DNA from: Alphaproteobacteria bacterium
Lineage (GTDB): Bacteria; Pseudomonadota; Alphaproteobacteria; Micavibrionales; Micavibrionaceae
Length of the DNA stretch: 39,674 nucleotides
Assembly: GCA_021775915.1 (NCBI GenBank)
Contig: JAJFGW010000051.1
Span: 1-39,674, forward strand
Reading direction: 5' to 3'
Positions 29,801 to 39,674 of the stretch are shown one piece after another. The position numbers and the translations under genes were made by a program. How positions within the stretch are numbered: the first letter of the stretch is position 1; each line of letters starts with the position of its first letter. Below the pieces are notes generated by a model. The model saw only the letters and a list, made by a program, of their open reading frames with translations. It was not told the DNA's origin and searched no databases.

Positions 29801-31089
29801 AAGATGCGCGGGCGATGTCGATTGAACAGGAAGAAATCGAACGCCTTGCCAAAGACCGTGATGATGAACGCTCTATTCTTGAAGATGGTTTTTATGCGCG
29901 TATGGATGATCTTTTGACGGGGCAGACTTATGCGTCCGGACCAAAAGAGCTTAAGGTCAAAAAAGGCGATAAAATAAAAGCGTCTGATCTTGAAACTATC
30001 AAACGTGGTTTGTGGCGTCAGATTGCCGTGCAGAATGAAAAACGCATGGGCGAAATCGAAGCATTTTCCAAGACTTTTGAAGATGCTGTTGAAGCGCTTA
30101 AGCACCGTTTTGAGAGCAAAGTCGAGAAACTTCAGCGCGGTGATGAGTTAATGCCGGGCGTGATGAAGATGGTCAAAGTCTTTGTTGCTGTGAAACGTAA
30201 GATGCAGCCAGGCGATAAGATGGCTGGCCGTCACGGTAACAAAGGTGTTGTTTCCCGCATTATGCCGATGGAAGACATGCCTTATCTGGAAGATGGCACG
30301 CCGGTTGATATTGTGCTGAACCCTCTTGGTGTTCCGAGCCGGATGAATGTTGGTCAGATTCTGGAGACCCATCTGGGCTGGGCTTCTGCGACGTTGGGCA
30401 AGCAAATTGGTGAGATGATTGACGGTTTTGATAATTCCAAAGCCCCTGCGGAAGCAGAAGTTAAGAAGCTTAAAACCAAGCTCAAAACTGTTTATGGTGA
30501 TAAAGAGTTCGCGGAAAAAGTTGCTACGCTGGATAATTCTCAGCTTATTGAGATGTCAAATAATCTGCGTGGCGGTGTGCCGATGGCAACGCCGGTCTTT
30601 GACGGCGCTCATGAGCCTGATATTAATGACCTGCTGGAAAAAGCAGGGCTGGATACGACCGGGCAGGTGACGCTGATTAACGGCCTGACAGGTGAAAAAT
30701 TCCACCGTCCGGTGACCGTTGGTTATATCTATATGCTCAAACTGCATCACCTCGTCGATGATAAAATCCACGCCCGTTCAATCGGACCTTATTCTCTCGT
30801 GACGCAGCAGCCGTTGGGTGGTAAAGCCCAGTTCGGTGGTCAGCGCTTCGGTGAGATGGAGGTCTGGGCGTTGCAGGCTTACGGTGCAGCTTATACCTTG
30901 CAGGAAATGTTGACGGTGAAATCCGATGACGTGGCCGGGCGCTCGAAAGTTTACGAGGCTATCGTTCGCGGTGAGGATAATTTCGAGATTGGCATCCCTG
31001 AATCCTTTAATGTTTTGACAAAAGAGCTGAGGGCTTTGGGATTGAATGTTGATTTGAAGCAAAGCACTAAGGACGGAAGCGGGTCGTAA
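26824..31089 (+). CDS. rpoB: DNA-directed RNA polymerase subunit beta
   Basis: 1421 aa from ATG 26824 (MSAAKTGKS); an in-frame TTG at 26797 has no ribosome site. It forms half of the polymerase catalytic cleft. The rifampicin-binding region reads [16 protein letters not shown] then [14 protein letters not shown], with the residues usual in sensitive polymerases. [30 protein letters not shown] and the C-terminal [18 protein letters not shown] are family landmarks. Length suits an alphaproteobacterial protein. No truncation or frameshift was seen. rpoC is not directly adjacent: a repeat-flanked 101-aa ORF stands between. Confidence 0.98.
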   Translation: MSAAKTGKSTSKTTDFKPANDVNSFTGRKRVRRSFGKIREVAEMPNLIEVQRQSYELFLQADVPAEERPMQGLHEVLTSVFPIKDFSDKAEIDYVKYELEEPKYDVEECRQRGMTYAAPLRVTLRLSVFDVDEDTGLRSIRDIKEQDVYMVDMPLMTDEGTFVVNGTQRVIVSQMHRSPGVFFDHDGGKTHASGKYLFSARVIPYRGSWLDFEFDAKDHLNVRIDRRRKLPVTTMLRALDSAETAAYRAKCEENDQEVDPLLVQGMSNEEILDTFYDRIIYNRDKKGWKTPFDGTRLRGVKLTYDLINAKTGKVVAEEGTKITPRKAKQFAEAGLEDILVQDDQLLGQYLAVDVFDEKTGQVLFDAGHEITAEDIETLNEMSVSEIPMLAIDHMNVGAYVRNTMEIDKCDTREEALIDIYRVMRPGEPPTVESAEALFASLFFDPERYDLSPVGRVKMNARLDLECDDQYRVLRKEDILAILKYLHGLKDGLGEVDDIDNLGNRRVRSVGELMENQVRVGLLRMERAIRERMSSVEIDTYMPHDLINAKPAAAAVREFFGSSQLSQFMDQTNPLSEITHKRRLSALGPGGLTRERAGFEVRDVHTTHYGRICPIETPEGPNIGLINSLATFARINQYGFIEGPYRRVVKGKVSDEVVYMSAMEEAKYTIAQANAMIDKSGKFEADLVSCRQSGENLMAAPDTIEFMDVSPKQIVSVAASLIPFLENDDANRALMGSNMMRQAVPLLKADAPLVGTGMEATVARDSGAAVTARRSGTVTKVDATRIVIQATEKLKTDEPVVDIYKLHKFQRSNQNTCMLQKPLVKVGDTIKGGDIIADGPSTQFGELALGRNVLVAFMPWQGYNFEDSILLSERIVREDVYTSVHLEEFDVMARDTKLGTEEITRDIPNVGEEALKHLDEAGIVHIGAEVGPGDILVGKVTPKGESPMTPEEKLLRAIFGEKAADVKDTSLRLSPGAVGTVVEVRVFNRRGVDKDARAMSIEQEEIERLAKDRDDERSILEDGFYARMDDLLTGQTYASGPKELKVKKGDKIKASDLETIKRGLWRQIAVQNEKRMGEIEAFSKTFEDAVEALKHRFESKVEKLQRGDELMPGVMKMVKVFVAVKRKMQPGDKMAGRHGNKGVVSRIMPMEDMPYLEDGTPVDIVLNPLGVPSRMNVGQILETHLGWASATLGKQIGEMIDGFDNSKAPAEAEVKKLKTKLKTVYGDKEFAEKVATLDNSQLIEMSNNLRGGVPMATPVFDGAHEPDINDLLEKAGLDTTGQVTLINGLTGEKFHRPVTVGYIYMLKLHHLVDDKIHARSIGPYSLVTQQPLGGKAQFGGQRFGEMEVWALQAYGAAYTLQEMLTVKSDDVAGRSKVYEAIVRGEDNFEIGIPESFNVLTKELRALGLNVDLKQSTKDGSGS

Positions 31090-31103
31090 CTTTCTTCGCT
31101 GTC

Positions 31104-31123
31104 ATCCCGGCGAAGGCCGGGAT
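31104..31123 (+). repeat. REP-like palindrome, left copy
   Basis: ATCCCGGC-GAAG-GCCGGGAT is a perfect 8-bp stem with a 4-base loop, 14 bases after the rpoB stop. Its exact reverse complement over 18 bases (31105-31122) occurs at 31570-31587. The form gtcatcccggcgaagg resembles dispersed palindromes common in alphaproteobacterial genomes. Confidence 0.9.
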
Positions 31124-31156
31124 CCATTAGGCGGTGAGGGGAATATAAGTTTTTAA

Positions 31157-31188
31157 CCGCAGAGACGCAGAGACGCAGAGACGCAGAG
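31157..31188 (+). repeat. 8-bp tandem repeat, four copies
   Basis: ccgcagag followed by three copies of acgcagag, then a degenerate aaagcagag. The last segment supplies GAGG, the only ribosome-site-like bases before the 101-aa ORF. Confidence 0.92.
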
Positions 31189-31207
31189 AAAGCAGAGGAA
31201 AAACGAG

Positions 31208-31513
31208 ATGGAACCTTATTTAGTTTATCATAAAGAAAATGAAGATGGTTCTTTCACTAGAGAGTTTCAAGAAAGCCAGAAGCTGTGGGCTGAAAAACTA
31301 AAAGGTGAGTTGACGGCTGCTTTTGCAGAGTCTGTAGAGGTAACCGATCTGGCTGTTGAGAAGCAAGCGCCGTTTTTGCTTTGGGTCGAAGTTGACGAGA
31401 GTAAGGCGGATGAGGTGCAGGAGTTTGTTGAGAGCCAGAATGGTAAAATGTTTCCTGCCGAATATTGGAATCCTTCACAAGGAGGTGGAGGGTTGCACGG
31501 CCCCTGGATTTAG
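31208..31513 (+). CDS. Hypothetical 101-aa protein between rpoB and rpoC
   Basis: No family recognised. It is acidic and soluble, with MEPYLVYHKENEDGSF at the start, a probable helix FQESQKLWAEKLKGELTAAF (20-39), a strand FLLWVEVDE (56-64) and a Gly-rich end NPSQGGGGLHGPWI. The helix-strand layout suggests a small alpha/beta fold. The start has GAGG 9 bases upstream, within the repeat tail. It is bordered on both sides by inverted copies of a palindrome and by short tandem repeats, so the block may have been inserted into the rpoBC operon. Codon-like composition and lack of stops support real coding. Confidence 0.65.
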   Translation: MEPYLVYHKENEDGSFTREFQESQKLWAEKLKGELTAAFAESVEVTDLAVEKQAPFLLWVEVDESKADEVQEFVESQNGKMFPAEYWNPSQGGGGLHGPWI

Positions 31514-31530
31514 AGATTAGAAAAATATAG

Positions 31531-31555
31531 CTTGGCGCACTTGGCGTCTTGGCGT
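31531..31555 (+). repeat. CTTGGCGT short tandem repeat
   Basis: cttggcgca, cttggcgt and cttggcgt stand in tandem just after the 101-aa ORF. The unit partly resembles the reverse complement of the acgcagag unit upstream (both share the gcg core and 8-base period). Confidence 0.85.
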
Positions 31556-31569
31556 GAAAATTTGATAGG

Positions 31570-31587
31570 TCCCGGCCTTCGCCGGGA
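31570..31587 (-). repeat. REP-like palindrome, right copy (inverted)
   Basis: TCCCGGC-CTTC-GCCGGGA is the exact reverse complement of 31105-31122. With the left copy it brackets a block of about 480 bp holding the 101-aa ORF. Confidence 0.92.
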
Positions 31588-31639
31588 TAATGATAAGAGA
31601 GCGGGATAACGATAAAAGACCGGAACAACGATAAAAGAA
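31583..31639 (+). repeat. 19-bp tandem repeat, three copies
   Basis: cgggataatgataagagag (31583-31601), cgggataacgataaaagac (31602-31620) and cggaacaacgataaaagaa (31621-31639) are tandem copies diverging progressively. The first overlaps the end of the right palindrome, so the array may have grown from it. It ends 29 bases before the rpoC ATG. Confidence 0.93.
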
Positions 31640-31668
31640 GAGAATACTTTTAAAAAGGAAGCGCAGAC

Positions 31669-34600
31669 ATGAACGAACTGATGAATTTATTTGGGCAGCC
31701 GACAAGTCCGCAGAGCTTTGATTCCATCCGGATTTCGATTGCTTCTCCGGAACAGATCGCAAGCTGGTCGTTTGGTGAAGTTAAGAAGCCGGAGACAATC
31801 AATTACCGGACGTTTAAACCTGAAAAAGACGGATTGTTCTGTGCCAAGATTTTTGGTCCGATTAAGGATTACGAGTGCTTATGTGGCAAATATAAGCGGA
31901 TGAAATATAAAGGCATTATCTGTGAAAAATGTCATGTTGAAGTCACGCTGACCAAAGTGCGCCGCGAGCGTATGGGGCATATTGATCTGGCCTCTCCTGT
32001 TGCTCACATCTGGTTCCTGAAGTCTCTTCCGAGCCGTATTGGCCTGATGATGAATATGACTCTGAAAGAGCTGGAAAAGGTTCTTTATTTTGAGTCTTAT
32101 ATTGTTCTCGAGCCGGGCATGACTTCATTGAAGGAGTACCAGCTTTTAACTGAAGAAGAATATCAGGATGCGCAGGATGAGTTCGGCGAAGAAAACTTCC
32201 GTGCCGGCATCGGGGCGGAAGCGCTCAAAGAAATTCTGACAGGCAAGGACCTGGAAAAAGAAAGAGAGCAGGTTGAAGAAGATCTGCGCGAAACGTCTTC
32301 CGAAGCCAAGCGTAAAAAACTGGTGAAGCGTTTAAAGCTTCTTGAAGCTTTCATCAGCTCTGGTACGCGTCCTGAGTGGATGATTTTGGATATCGTTCCT
32401 GTGTTGCCGCCGGAGCTTCGCCCGCTTGTGCCGCTTGATGGTGGCCGCTTTGCGACATCTGACCTGAACGATTTGTATCGCCGGGTGATTAACCGGAATA
32501 ACCGTTTGCGCCGTCTGATGGAGCTGCGTGCGCCGGATATTATCGTGCGGAACGAAAAAAGAATGCTGCAGGAATCTGTTGATGCGCTGTTTGATAATGG
32601 TCGTCGTGGCCGTGTGATTACGGGTGCGAACAAACGTCCGCTTAAATCCTTGTCTGATATGCTCAAAGGTAAGCAGGGTCGTTTCCGTCAAAACTTGCTC
32701 GGTAAACGGGTCGATTATTCTGGCCGTTCTGTGATTGTGGTCGGACCGGAGTTGAAATTGCATCAGTGTGGGATTCCGAAGAAAATGGCGCTGGAGCTGT
32801 TTAAGCCCTTTATTTACCATAAGCTAGAGATTTATGGTATGGCGACGACGGTCAAGGCCGCGAAGAAAATGGTTGAGAAAGAGCGCCCGGAAGTCTGGGA
32901 CATTCTCGAAGAAGTTATCCGCGAGCACCCTGTTATGCTGAACCGTGCGCCAACATTGCACAGGCTTGGTATTCAGGCGTTTGAGCCTGTCTTGATTGAA
33001 GGTAAGGCTATTCAGTTGCATCCGCTCGTTTGTACGGCGTTTAATGCTGACTTTGATGGTGACCAAATGGCTGTGCACGTGCCGCTTTCGATTGAATCAC
33101 AACTCGAAGCGCGTTGCCTGATGATGTCTACGAACAATATTCTTTCTCCGGCCAATGGTAAGCCGATTATCGTGCCAACGCAGGATATTGTTCTCGGCCT
33201 TTATTACCTCACAATTTCTCTGGATGGTGAGCCGGGTGAAGGCATGATATTCCGTGGCCCCGGTGAAATCCAGCATGCGCTGACCGAAGGTGTTGTTTCG
33301 TTGCACGCCAGAATCAAGTGTCGTTATAAAACGGTTGATGCCGAAGGTAATCCGACGGTTGAAATTGTGGAATCGACAGCAGGCCGGATGCTTGTTTCCG
33401 AGCTTTTGCCGCGCCATGCGGATGTGCCGTTTTCCATGATTAACCAACTTTTGACGAAAAAAGAAATCTCGACGGTTATTGATGTTGTTTATCGTTACGC
33501 CGGGCAGAAGGACACGGTTATTTTCTGTGACCACCTTATGAAGCTTGGTTATCGCTATGCTTGTCTTGCCGGTATTTCCTTTGGTAAGGACGATCTGGTT
33601 ATTCCAGAGGCTAAACAGACGCTGACCGGCGAAGCTTTGGCGAGAGTTAAAGAATTCGAGCAGCAATATATGGAAGGCCTGATTACCAAGGGTGAGAAAT
33701 ATAACAAAGTTATCGATATCTGGTCCAAATGTACCGATGATGTTGCAGACGCCATGATGCAGGGTATTTCCGATGTCAGCGGCGGTGTTTTGAACTCTGT
33801 TTATATGATGGCTCATTCCGGCGCGCGGGGGTCTGCGGCGCAGATCAGGCAGCTTGCCGGGATGCGGGGCCTGATGGCCAAGCCAAGTGGTGAAATTATT
33901 GAAACGCCGATTATTTCTAACTTTAAAGAAGGCCTGTCGGTTCTGGAATATTTCAACTCCACCCACGGTGCGCGGAAAGGTTTGGCTGATACGGCTTTGA
34001 AAACGGCCAACTCCGGTTATCTTACACGTCGTCTGGTTGATGTGGCGCAGGACGCTGTGATTATCACGGTAGATTGTGGTACCAAAAACGGTATTACCCT
34101 GCGGGCGGTTATGAATGGTGCTGATGTTGTTGTTTCTCTGGCTGAGCGTGTGCTGGGCCGGACAAGTTCTTCTGACATCAAGAACCCATTAACCGGCAAG
34201 GTTATTGTTAAGGCTGGTGAAATTATTGACGAAACGACGTCTGAGGAAATTGAAACAGCCGGTCTTGATGAGCTTTATGTTCGTTCAGCCCTGACCTGTG
34301 AAACAGTTGGCGGTGTTTGTGCCAAATGTTATGGCCGTGATCTGGCGCGGGGTACAGAGGTTAATATGGGCGAAGCTGTTGGTGTTATGGCTGCTCAGTC
34401 CATTGGTGAGCCGGGAACACAGCTTACCATGCGTACTTTCCACATTGGTGGTGCGGCGCAGCGTGGTGCTGAGAAGAACTCTGTTGAGGCACCAATCGCC
34501 GGTAAAATTAAAATACGTCATCATAACGTTGTTAAAAACTCCGAGGGCGTTGCCATTGTTATGGGTCGTAACATGGAAATAGCGGTACTGGATGCTAAGG

Positions 34601-35883
34601 ATAAAGAGAAAATGTCCGAGCGTCTGCCGTATGGTTCGCGTCTTCTTGTAGAGGATGGCGGCAAGATCAAACCGGGAGATAAGCTGGCCGAGTGGGACCC
34701 GTATACAACGCCGATTATCACGGAAAAAGATGGTATCGCTCATTACTATGATCTGGTCGAAGGCGTGTCGATCTCTGACAAGGTTGATGAAGCGACGGGT
34801 ATTGCTTCTAAAGTTGTTGTTGACTGGCATTCACAGCCTAAAGGCGGTGATTTGAAACCACGTATTTCGCTTTTGGATAAGAAAGGCAAAGTGATTAAAT
34901 TGCCGAATGGATTGCCAGCGAATTACTACATGTCGGTAGATGCTATTTTGTCCGTTGAAAATGGGCAGGAAGTTAAAGCCGGTGATATTATCGCTCGTAT
35001 TCCGCGTGAGACATCAAAAACACGCGATATTACAGGTGGTCTGCCGCGTGTGGCTGAATTGTTTGAGGCTCGTAAGCCAAAAGACTTCGCTGTTATTTCT
35101 GAAATTGATGGGCAGGTCGAGTTTGGCAAGGATTATAAATCCAAGCGTCGCATTATTGTTAATCCAACCGACGGTAAGGGTGAAGCTTCTGAATATTTGA
35201 TCCCTAAAGGCCGTCACTTGGCCGTGAATGAGGGTGACTTTGTACGTAAGGGTGATCAATTGCTCGAAGGGGCCATGGTTCCGCATGATATTCTCGATGT
35301 TATGGGGGTTGAGGCGTTGGCTGATTACCTTACGCAGGAAGTTCAGGATGTGTATCGTTTGCAGGGTGTGAAGATCAATGACAAGCATATTGAGGTGATT
35401 GTACGTCAAATGCTGCAGAAAATCGAAATCACCAAGCCGGGCGATACAACATATTTGATCGGTGAGCAGGTTGATCGCGAGGAATTTGATCAGGCTAACC
35501 AGAAGTATATGGAAGATGGTAAGCAAATTGCCGAAGGCCGCCTTGTTCTGCAGGGTATTACCAAGGCCAGCTTGCAGACGCGCAGCTTCATTTCCGCAGC
35601 CTCGTTCCAGGAAACGACGCGGGTTCTGACTGATGCGGCTGTGAATGGCAAGGTTGATAGCCTGATTGGGCTGAAGGAGAACGTTATTGTTGGGCGCTTG
35701 ATTCCAGCAGGGACGGGCTCTTACGTTAATAAAGTGCGCCAGTTGGCTGCGGATCGCGATCAGATCGCGATTGCGGCCCAGCAGGAAGCTGAGGCTTTGG
35801 CGCAAGGTGATGCTGGTGAAGAGGGCGGTGCGTTGCCTGAGCTACCAGCGGATGAGGAAAGCAAAGAAGCAGCAACAGGCTGA
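31669..35883 (+). CDS. rpoC: DNA-directed RNA polymerase subunit beta'
   Basis: A 1404-aa catalytic subunit. The N-terminal zinc ribbon has [19 protein letters not shown] (about 70-88), the active-site loop is [16 protein letters not shown] with three metal-binding Asp, and a second zinc site has [15 protein letters not shown]. The trigger-loop/bridge-helix areas read [22 protein letters not shown] lies 8 bases before the ATG. Length is normal for the class. The C-terminal tail is acidic and variable. A strong terminator follows. Confidence 0.98.
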   Translation: MNELMNLFGQPTSPQSFDSIRISIASPEQIASWSFGEVKKPETINYRTFKPEKDGLFCAKIFGPIKDYECLCGKYKRMKYKGIICEKCHVEVTLTKVRRERMGHIDLASPVAHIWFLKSLPSRIGLMMNMTLKELEKVLYFESYIVLEPGMTSLKEYQLLTEEEYQDAQDEFGEENFRAGIGAEALKEILTGKDLEKEREQVEEDLRETSSEAKRKKLVKRLKLLEAFISSGTRPEWMILDIVPVLPPELRPLVPLDGGRFATSDLNDLYRRVINRNNRLRRLMELRAPDIIVRNEKRMLQESVDALFDNGRRGRVITGANKRPLKSLSDMLKGKQGRFRQNLLGKRVDYSGRSVIVVGPELKLHQCGIPKKMALELFKPFIYHKLEIYGMATTVKAAKKMVEKERPEVWDILEEVIREHPVMLNRAPTLHRLGIQAFEPVLIEGKAIQLHPLVCTAFNADFDGDQMAVHVPLSIESQLEARCLMMSTNNILSPANGKPIIVPTQDIVLGLYYLTISLDGEPGEGMIFRGPGEIQHALTEGVVSLHARIKCRYKTVDAEGNPTVEIVESTAGRMLVSELLPRHADVPFSMINQLLTKKEISTVIDVVYRYAGQKDTVIFCDHLMKLGYRYACLAGISFGKDDLVIPEAKQTLTGEALARVKEFEQQYMEGLITKGEKYNKVIDIWSKCTDDVADAMMQGISDVSGGVLNSVYMMAHSGARGSAAQIRQLAGMRGLMAKPSGEIIETPIISNFKEGLSVLEYFNSTHGARKGLADTALKTANSGYLTRRLVDVAQDAVIITVDCGTKNGITLRAVMNGADVVVSLAERVLGRTSSSDIKNPLTGKVIVKAGEIIDETTSEEIETAGLDELYVRSALTCETVGGVCAKCYGRDLARGTEVNMGEAVGVMAAQSIGEPGTQLTMRTFHIGGAAQRGAEKNSVEAPIAGKIKIRHHNVVKNSEGVAIVMGRNMEIAVLDAKDKEKMSERLPYGSRLLVEDGGKIKPGDKLAEWDPYTTPIITEKDGIAHYYDLVEGVSISDKVDEATGIASKVVVDWHSQPKGGDLKPRISLLDKKGKVIKLPNGLPANYYMSVDAILSVENGQEVKAGDIIARIPRETSKTRDITGGLPRVAELFEARKPKDFAVISEIDGQVEFGKDYKSKRRIIVNPTDGKGEASEYLIPKGRHLAVNEGDFVRKGDQLLEGAMVPHDILDVMGVEALADYLTQEVQDVYRLQGVKINDKHIEVIVRQMLQKIEITKPGDTTYLIGEQVDREEFDQANQKYMEDGKQIAEGRLVLQGITKASLQTRSFISAASFQETTRVLTDAAVNGKVDSLIGLKENVIVGRLIPAGTGSYVNKVRQLAADRDQIAIAAQQEAEALAQGDAGEEGGALPELPADEESKEAATG

Positions 35884-35906
35884 GTTTTTGCCGGTTAAAA
35901 AATACC

Positions 35907-35935
35907 AAAAGGCGGCTTAAATAGCCGCCTTTTTT
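35907..35935 (+). terminator. Intrinsic terminator of the rpoBC operon
   Basis: AAAAGGCGGCT (35907-35917) pairs with AGCCGCCTTTT (35923-35933) around a 5-base loop; T residues continue to 35935. It is 23 bases after the rpoC stop. Confidence 0.96.
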
Positions 35936-35986
35936 GATGTTTTCAGGTTGTTAGAATAGAAAATTTGCTTTTCCTTAAATAAGTTC

Positions 35987-36016
35987 TTGACTGCAAGCGC
36001 TATTTTCCATTATATT
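35987..36016 (+). promoter_or_regulatory. Promoter of the str operon (rpsL)
   Basis: TTGACT (35987-35992), 18-base spacer, TATATT (36011-36016). The start point near 36023 leaves an unusually long leader of about 270 bases before rpsL. Confidence 0.6.
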
Positions 36017-36022
36017 CCGGCG

Positions 36023-36290
36023 TTCGAACATGGATGGGCTGGCCGTAAGCTATTTTTTTCCCAGTAATATCAAGGGTAAAAAAGAGAATTAGACGCAGCT
36101 CTGAACATGCCGTCGGAACAGTATCGGAAACGATAAAATAAGACGGTGTAATTATTAGGTGCCAGTTGCTTGTAAGGCCCGCAAAGTGATCTTGTCCACT
36201 CTTGATCACAGCTAGGGGGTTTACGCTGCAAGAGCCAACCATCCAAAAACGTTTGATTGAACGGATTTTATAGTTAGGAGAAGGCTAGAT
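36023..36290 (+). promoter_or_regulatory. Long structured leader of rpsL
   Basis: No convincing gene lies here. Nested pairing is visible: CCGTC (36110-36114) with GACGG (36142-36146) enclosing TATCG-GAAA-CGATA (36122-36135), which has a GNRA tetraloop. Further on, GTGATC (36186-36191) pairs with GATCAC (36204-36209). TTAGGAG is the ribosome site of rpsL. The layout suggests a cis-acting regulatory RNA; no known class was recognised. Confidence 0.45.
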
Positions 36291-36674
36291 ATGCCTACGA
36301 TACAGCAATTAATTCGCAAGCCACGCGCAAAAGGTGGCAAAAAGGCGATGAAGCCGAATAAGAAACGCGCATTGGGCGGGCAACCGCAGGCACGTGGTGT
36401 TTGTACCCGTGTTTATACTACGACCCCGAAGAAGCCGAACTCGGCGCTGCGGAAAGTGGCCAAGGTGCGCTTGACTACGGGAATGGAAGTTATTTGTTAT
36501 ATCCCTGGTGAGGGGCATAACCTGCAGGAACACTCGGTTGTTCTTGTCCGTGGCGGCCGGATTAAAGATTTACCGGGTGTTCGTTATACGGTTATCCGCG
36601 GTACATTGGATACGCAGGGCGTTAAAGATAGAAAACAGGCTCGTTCCCGTTACGGTGCGAAGCGGCCTAAATAA
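36291..36674 (+). CDS. rpsL: 30S ribosomal protein S12
   Basis: A 127-aa decoding-centre protein starting [32 protein letters not shown] carries the conserved lysine of the streptomycin-sensitive form (PKKPNSA), and [19 protein letters not shown] is the second conserved loop. Length is slightly above the usual 123-124, with extra residues in the N-terminal extension ([19 protein letters not shown]). It is the first gene of the str operon; its stop overlaps the ribosome site of rpsG. Confidence 0.97.
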   Translation: MPTIQQLIRKPRAKGGKKAMKPNKKRALGGQPQARGVCTRVYTTTPKKPNSALRKVAKVRLTTGMEVICYIPGEGHNLQEHSVVLVRGGRIKDLPGVRYTVIRGTLDTQGVKDRKQARSRYGAKRPK

Positions 36675-37214
<540 letters not shown>

Positions 37215-37229
37215 GAGGAATTTTAGGAT

Positions 37230-39338
37230 ATGACACGCGAAACACCGATTGAAAAATACCGCAACTTTGGCATCATGGCTCATATTGATGCCGGGAAAAC
37301 GACGACGACCGAGCGGGTTTTATATTACTCCGGTAAGTCTCATAAAATAGGCGAGGTGCATGATGGTGCCGCGACTATGGATTGGATGGAGCAGGAGCAA
37401 GAGCGTGGCATTACAATTACTTCTGCGGCGACCACAACCTTCTGGAAGGGCCCTGAGAACGGCACTCATCCGGGTGAGACGTTCCGTTTGAATATTATTG
37501 ATACGCCGGGTCACGTGGACTTCACTATTGAAGTGGAGCGTAGCTTACGCGTTCTTGATGGCGCGATTGCTGTGTTTGATGCAAATGCCGGTGTGGAGCC
37601 GCAAACTGAAACTGTTTGGCGTCAGGCGGATAAATACGATGTGCCGCGTATGTGCTTCATTAATAAAATGGATAAAATTGGCGCTGATTTTTATAACACT
37701 GAAAAGATGATCGTTGATCGTCTTGGTGCTGTGCCTATGGTTATTCAACTTCCTATCGGTGCGGAAAATAATTTTGCCGGTATTGTTGATCTCGTGAAAA
37801 TGAAAGCTGTTATCTGGGATGCTGAAACACTGGGTGCGGAGTTCCACGAAGAAGACATTCCGGCTGATTTGGCTGATAAAGCTGCTGAGTACCGTGAAAA
37901 GATGGTTGAGCTGGCTGTTGAACATGATGATGCGGCGATGGAAGCTTATCTGGAAGGAACCGAGCCGGATGAAGCTACGTTGAAAGCTTGTATTCGTAAG
38001 GGTACAATTACGAACGCTTTTGTCCCGGTTATATGCGGTAGCGCGTTTAAGAATAAGGGTGTTCAGCCTATGCTGGATGCTGTGGTTGATTACCTTCCTT
38101 CACCGCTTGATATTGGTGCTGTTCAGGGTAAGAAGCTTGATTCCGACGAAGATGACAGTCGTGAGTCTTCTGATGACGCGCCGTTTTCTGCGTTGGCCTT
38201 TAAAGTTATGAACGACCCGTTTGTGGGCTCTCTTACTTTTGCTCGTATTTATTCCGGTACGCTGGAATCTGGTTCTTATACCGTTAATACGGTTAAGGAT
38301 AAGCGCGAGCGGATTGGCCGGATGTTGCTGATGCACTCTAACTCTCGTGAGGAGATCAAAGAAGCCAATGCCGGTGATATTGTTGCGCTTGTTGGTCTGA
38401 AGGGTACGACAACCGGTGATACATTATGTGATCCGGATAATCCGATTGTGCTGGAGCGTATGGAGTTCCCTGATCCGGTGATTGAGATTGCTGTTGAGCC
38501 GAAAACAAAAGCTGACCAGGAAAAAATGGGCATTGCCTTGCAAAGACTGGCGGCAGAAGATCCGTCTTTCCGTGTAAAGGTAGATCATGAATCCGGTCAG
38601 ACGATCATTGCGGGTATGGGTGAGCTTCACCTTGATATTCTCGTTGATCGTATGAAGCGCGAATTTAAGGTTGAAGCCAACATTGGTGCGCCGCAAGTGG
38701 CTTATCGCGAAACAATTACCAAAGTAACCGAAGTCGATTACACCCACAAAAAACAAACCGGTGGTGCGGGGCAATTTGCGCGCATGACGGTTATTTTTGA
38801 ACCAGGTGAAGTTGGTACCGGGTTTGTGTTTGAGAGTAAAATCGTTGGTGGTAATATTCCAAAAGAATATATTCCGGGCGTAAAAAAAGGGATCGATCAA
38901 GCCAAGGAAACTGGTGTTGTTGCCGGGTTCCCTGTCGTTGATTTCAAAGTTTGCCTTATTGACGGTGCGTATCACGATGTTGACTCCTCTGTTATGGCTT
39001 TTGAGATTGCGGCTAAAGCTGCCTTCCGCGAAGCGATGGCACAGGCCGGAGCGCAGCTTCTTGAGCCGATGATGAAGGTTGAGGTTGTGACGCCGGAAGA
39101 TTATATGGGTGACATTATCGGTGATTTGAATAGTCGTCGTGGTCAGGTTGGCTCGATGGAAGATCGTGGTAACGCTAAGGTGATTACAGCGAATGTGCCG
39201 CTGGCAAATATGTTTGGTTATATCAATACGCTGCGCTCGATGAGCCAGGGCCGTGCAAATTATACGATGCAGTTTGATCATTACGAACCTGTACCCGCTG
39301 CTGTAGCAGATGAGGTTAAGGCAAGTATGGGAGGATGA
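37230..39338 (+). CDS. fusA: Elongation factor G
   Basis: A 702-aa translocation GTPase. G1 is [12 protein letters not shown] (17-28), G3 DTPGHVDF, G4 NKMDK. Domain IV and V motifs such as [20 protein letters not shown] and [18 protein letters not shown] are present. A 7-residue DSDEDDS acidic loop occurs near 305-313. Length is typical. It belongs to the str operon and its end overlaps the ribosome site of the next small gene. Confidence 0.98.
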   Translation: MTRETPIEKYRNFGIMAHIDAGKTTTTERVLYYSGKSHKIGEVHDGAATMDWMEQEQERGITITSAATTTFWKGPENGTHPGETFRLNIIDTPGHVDFTIEVERSLRVLDGAIAVFDANAGVEPQTETVWRQADKYDVPRMCFINKMDKIGADFYNTEKMIVDRLGAVPMVIQLPIGAENNFAGIVDLVKMKAVIWDAETLGAEFHEEDIPADLADKAAEYREKMVELAVEHDDAAMEAYLEGTEPDEATLKACIRKGTITNAFVPVICGSAFKNKGVQPMLDAVVDYLPSPLDIGAVQGKKLDSDEDDSRESSDDAPFSALAFKVMNDPFVGSLTFARIYSGTLESGSYTVNTVKDKRERIGRMLLMHSNSREEIKEANAGDIVALVGLKGTTTGDTLCDPDNPIVLERMEFPDPVIEIAVEPKTKADQEKMGIALQRLAAEDPSFRVKVDHESGQTIIAGMGELHLDILVDRMKREFKVEANIGAPQVAYRETITKVTEVDYTHKKQTGGAGQFARMTVIFEPGEVGTGFVFESKIVGGNIPKEYIPGVKKGIDQAKETGVVAGFPVVDFKVCLIDGAYHDVDSSVMAFEIAAKAAFREAMAQAGAQLLEPMMKVEVVTPEDYMGDIIGDLNSRRGQVGSMEDRGNAKVITANVPLANMFGYINTLRSMSQGRANYTMQFDHYEPVPAAVADEVKASMGG

Positions 39339-39342
39339 TGCT

Positions 39343-39534
39343 GTGAGTTTTAGAGGAAAAATAGAATTTCATGATGAGCCGTCGTCCGAATTCAAGAGCG
39401 CTTTTCACAGTGCGGGCAGAGCGGCGTTTGAAGGCCCTGTGCGTAAAGCAGAAAGTGGTGGTTTTGAAGTTGATATTATTGGAAAAGTGTCTGATGAGCA
39501 GGCAAAGCTACTGACGCAATATAACTATAGATAA
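39343..39534 (+). CDS. Small hypothetical protein between fusA and tuf
   Basis: A 63-aa protein from GTG 39343, chosen because GGGAGG lies 8 bases upstream (overlapping the end of fusA). The sequence starts (V/M)SFRGKIEFHDEPSSEF and ends LLTQYNYR. It is acidic and soluble with no recognised family. Stand-alone small genes between fusA and tuf are unusual. Proximity implies co-translation with fusA and tuf. An in-frame ATG within fusA (39310) is less likely. Confidence 0.6.
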   Translation: MSFRGKIEFHDEPSSEFKSAFHSAGRAAFEGPVRKAESGGFEVDIIGKVSDEQAKLLTQYNYR

Positions 39535-39564
39535 GAATTTTAGAGAGAAGAAAGGACGAAAGTC

Positions 39565-39674
39565 ATGAGTAAGGAAAAGTTTGAACGTAATAAGCCGCAT
39601 GCGAACATTGGAACTATTGGTCACGTTGACCATGGTAAGACGACGCTGACCGCGGCTCTGGCGAAGACGTTTGG
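39565..39674 (+). CDS. tuf: Elongation factor Tu, N-terminal part (cut by window edge)
   Basis: The ATG at 39565 follows AAAGGA and opens [16 protein letters not shown] then [18 protein letters not shown], the EF-Tu N-terminus with the GHVDHGKT P-loop. The frame runs off the right edge after 36 codons. EF-Tu delivers aminoacyl-tRNA to the ribosome. It continues the str operon order rpsL-rpsG-fusA-tuf with one small extra gene. Confidence 0.96.
   Translation, partial: MSKEKFERNKPHANIGTIGHVDHGKTTLTAALAKTF

Noticed and set aside
31157-31188. CRISPR-like array
   Set aside because: Units are 8 bp with no spacers and no cas genes nearby; it is a simple tandem repeat.
36000-36242. 80-codon minus-strand frame in the rpsL leader
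   Set aside because: The translation looks fairly protein-like, but there is no ribosome site, and the interval is better explained by the rpsL promoter and structured leader. A conserved homologue would revive it.

Overview
The window looks like the chromosome of an alphaproteobacterium of moderate GC content. The main pointers are an Usg-family gene, a DUF3035-type lipoprotein beside lspA, rpsT next to dnaA, TrxB-like ferredoxin-NADP reductase, and a CTTG-N18-CCTAAAT heat-shock type promoter before groES. The species cannot be named from the sequence alone. Almost everything is core housekeeping; the accessory content is a few small hypothetical genes and repeats placed between core genes.

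Layout. Bases 1-440 hold the 5' part of ctaA (heme A synthase) on the minus strand, preceded by a duplicated-repeat protein of unknown function (447-1790, minus) whose natural start seems disrupted by a 16-bp tandem duplication. Next come an orphan 246-aa gene, a ferredoxin-NADP reductase, a membrane protein and usg (minus). From 5.2 to 7.3 kb lies groES-groEL under a sigma-32-like promoter, closed by an intrinsic terminator that contains the start codon of the next gene, an exported M23-type peptidase. A secreted helical-repeat protein, fpg/mutM and a small exported protein follow.

From 10.8 to 18.3 kb lies the replication-start cluster: rpsT, a 544-bp AT-rich non-coding stretch (possible oriC), dnaA, dnaN, recF and gyrB. 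argS, lspA and a lipoprotein gene follow closely and probably form an operon with gyrB. From 21.2 kb to the end is the transcription/translation block: secE, nusG, rplK, rplA, then (after a strong terminator and two inserted genes, a DMT-type transporter and an opposite-strand DUF58 protein) rplJ, rplL, rpoB, rpoC, rpsL, rpsG, fusA and the first 110 bases of tuf. Two small unknown genes sit inside this block: a 101-aa ORF between rpoB and rpoC, bracketed by inverted copies of an 18-bp palindrome plus short tandem repeats, and a 63-aa ORF between fusA and tuf.

Most notable non-coding signals: the groEL terminator/peptidase promoter/start-codon overlap suggesting a leaderless message; long structured leaders before rplK, rplJ and rpsL; a perfect DnaA box in the rpsT leader; and tandem repeats of 16 bp (twice) and 19 bp. 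No tRNA, rRNA, CRISPR array, prophage or transposase gene was seen. Functional statements rest on recognised motifs and family knowledge; no database search was possible.
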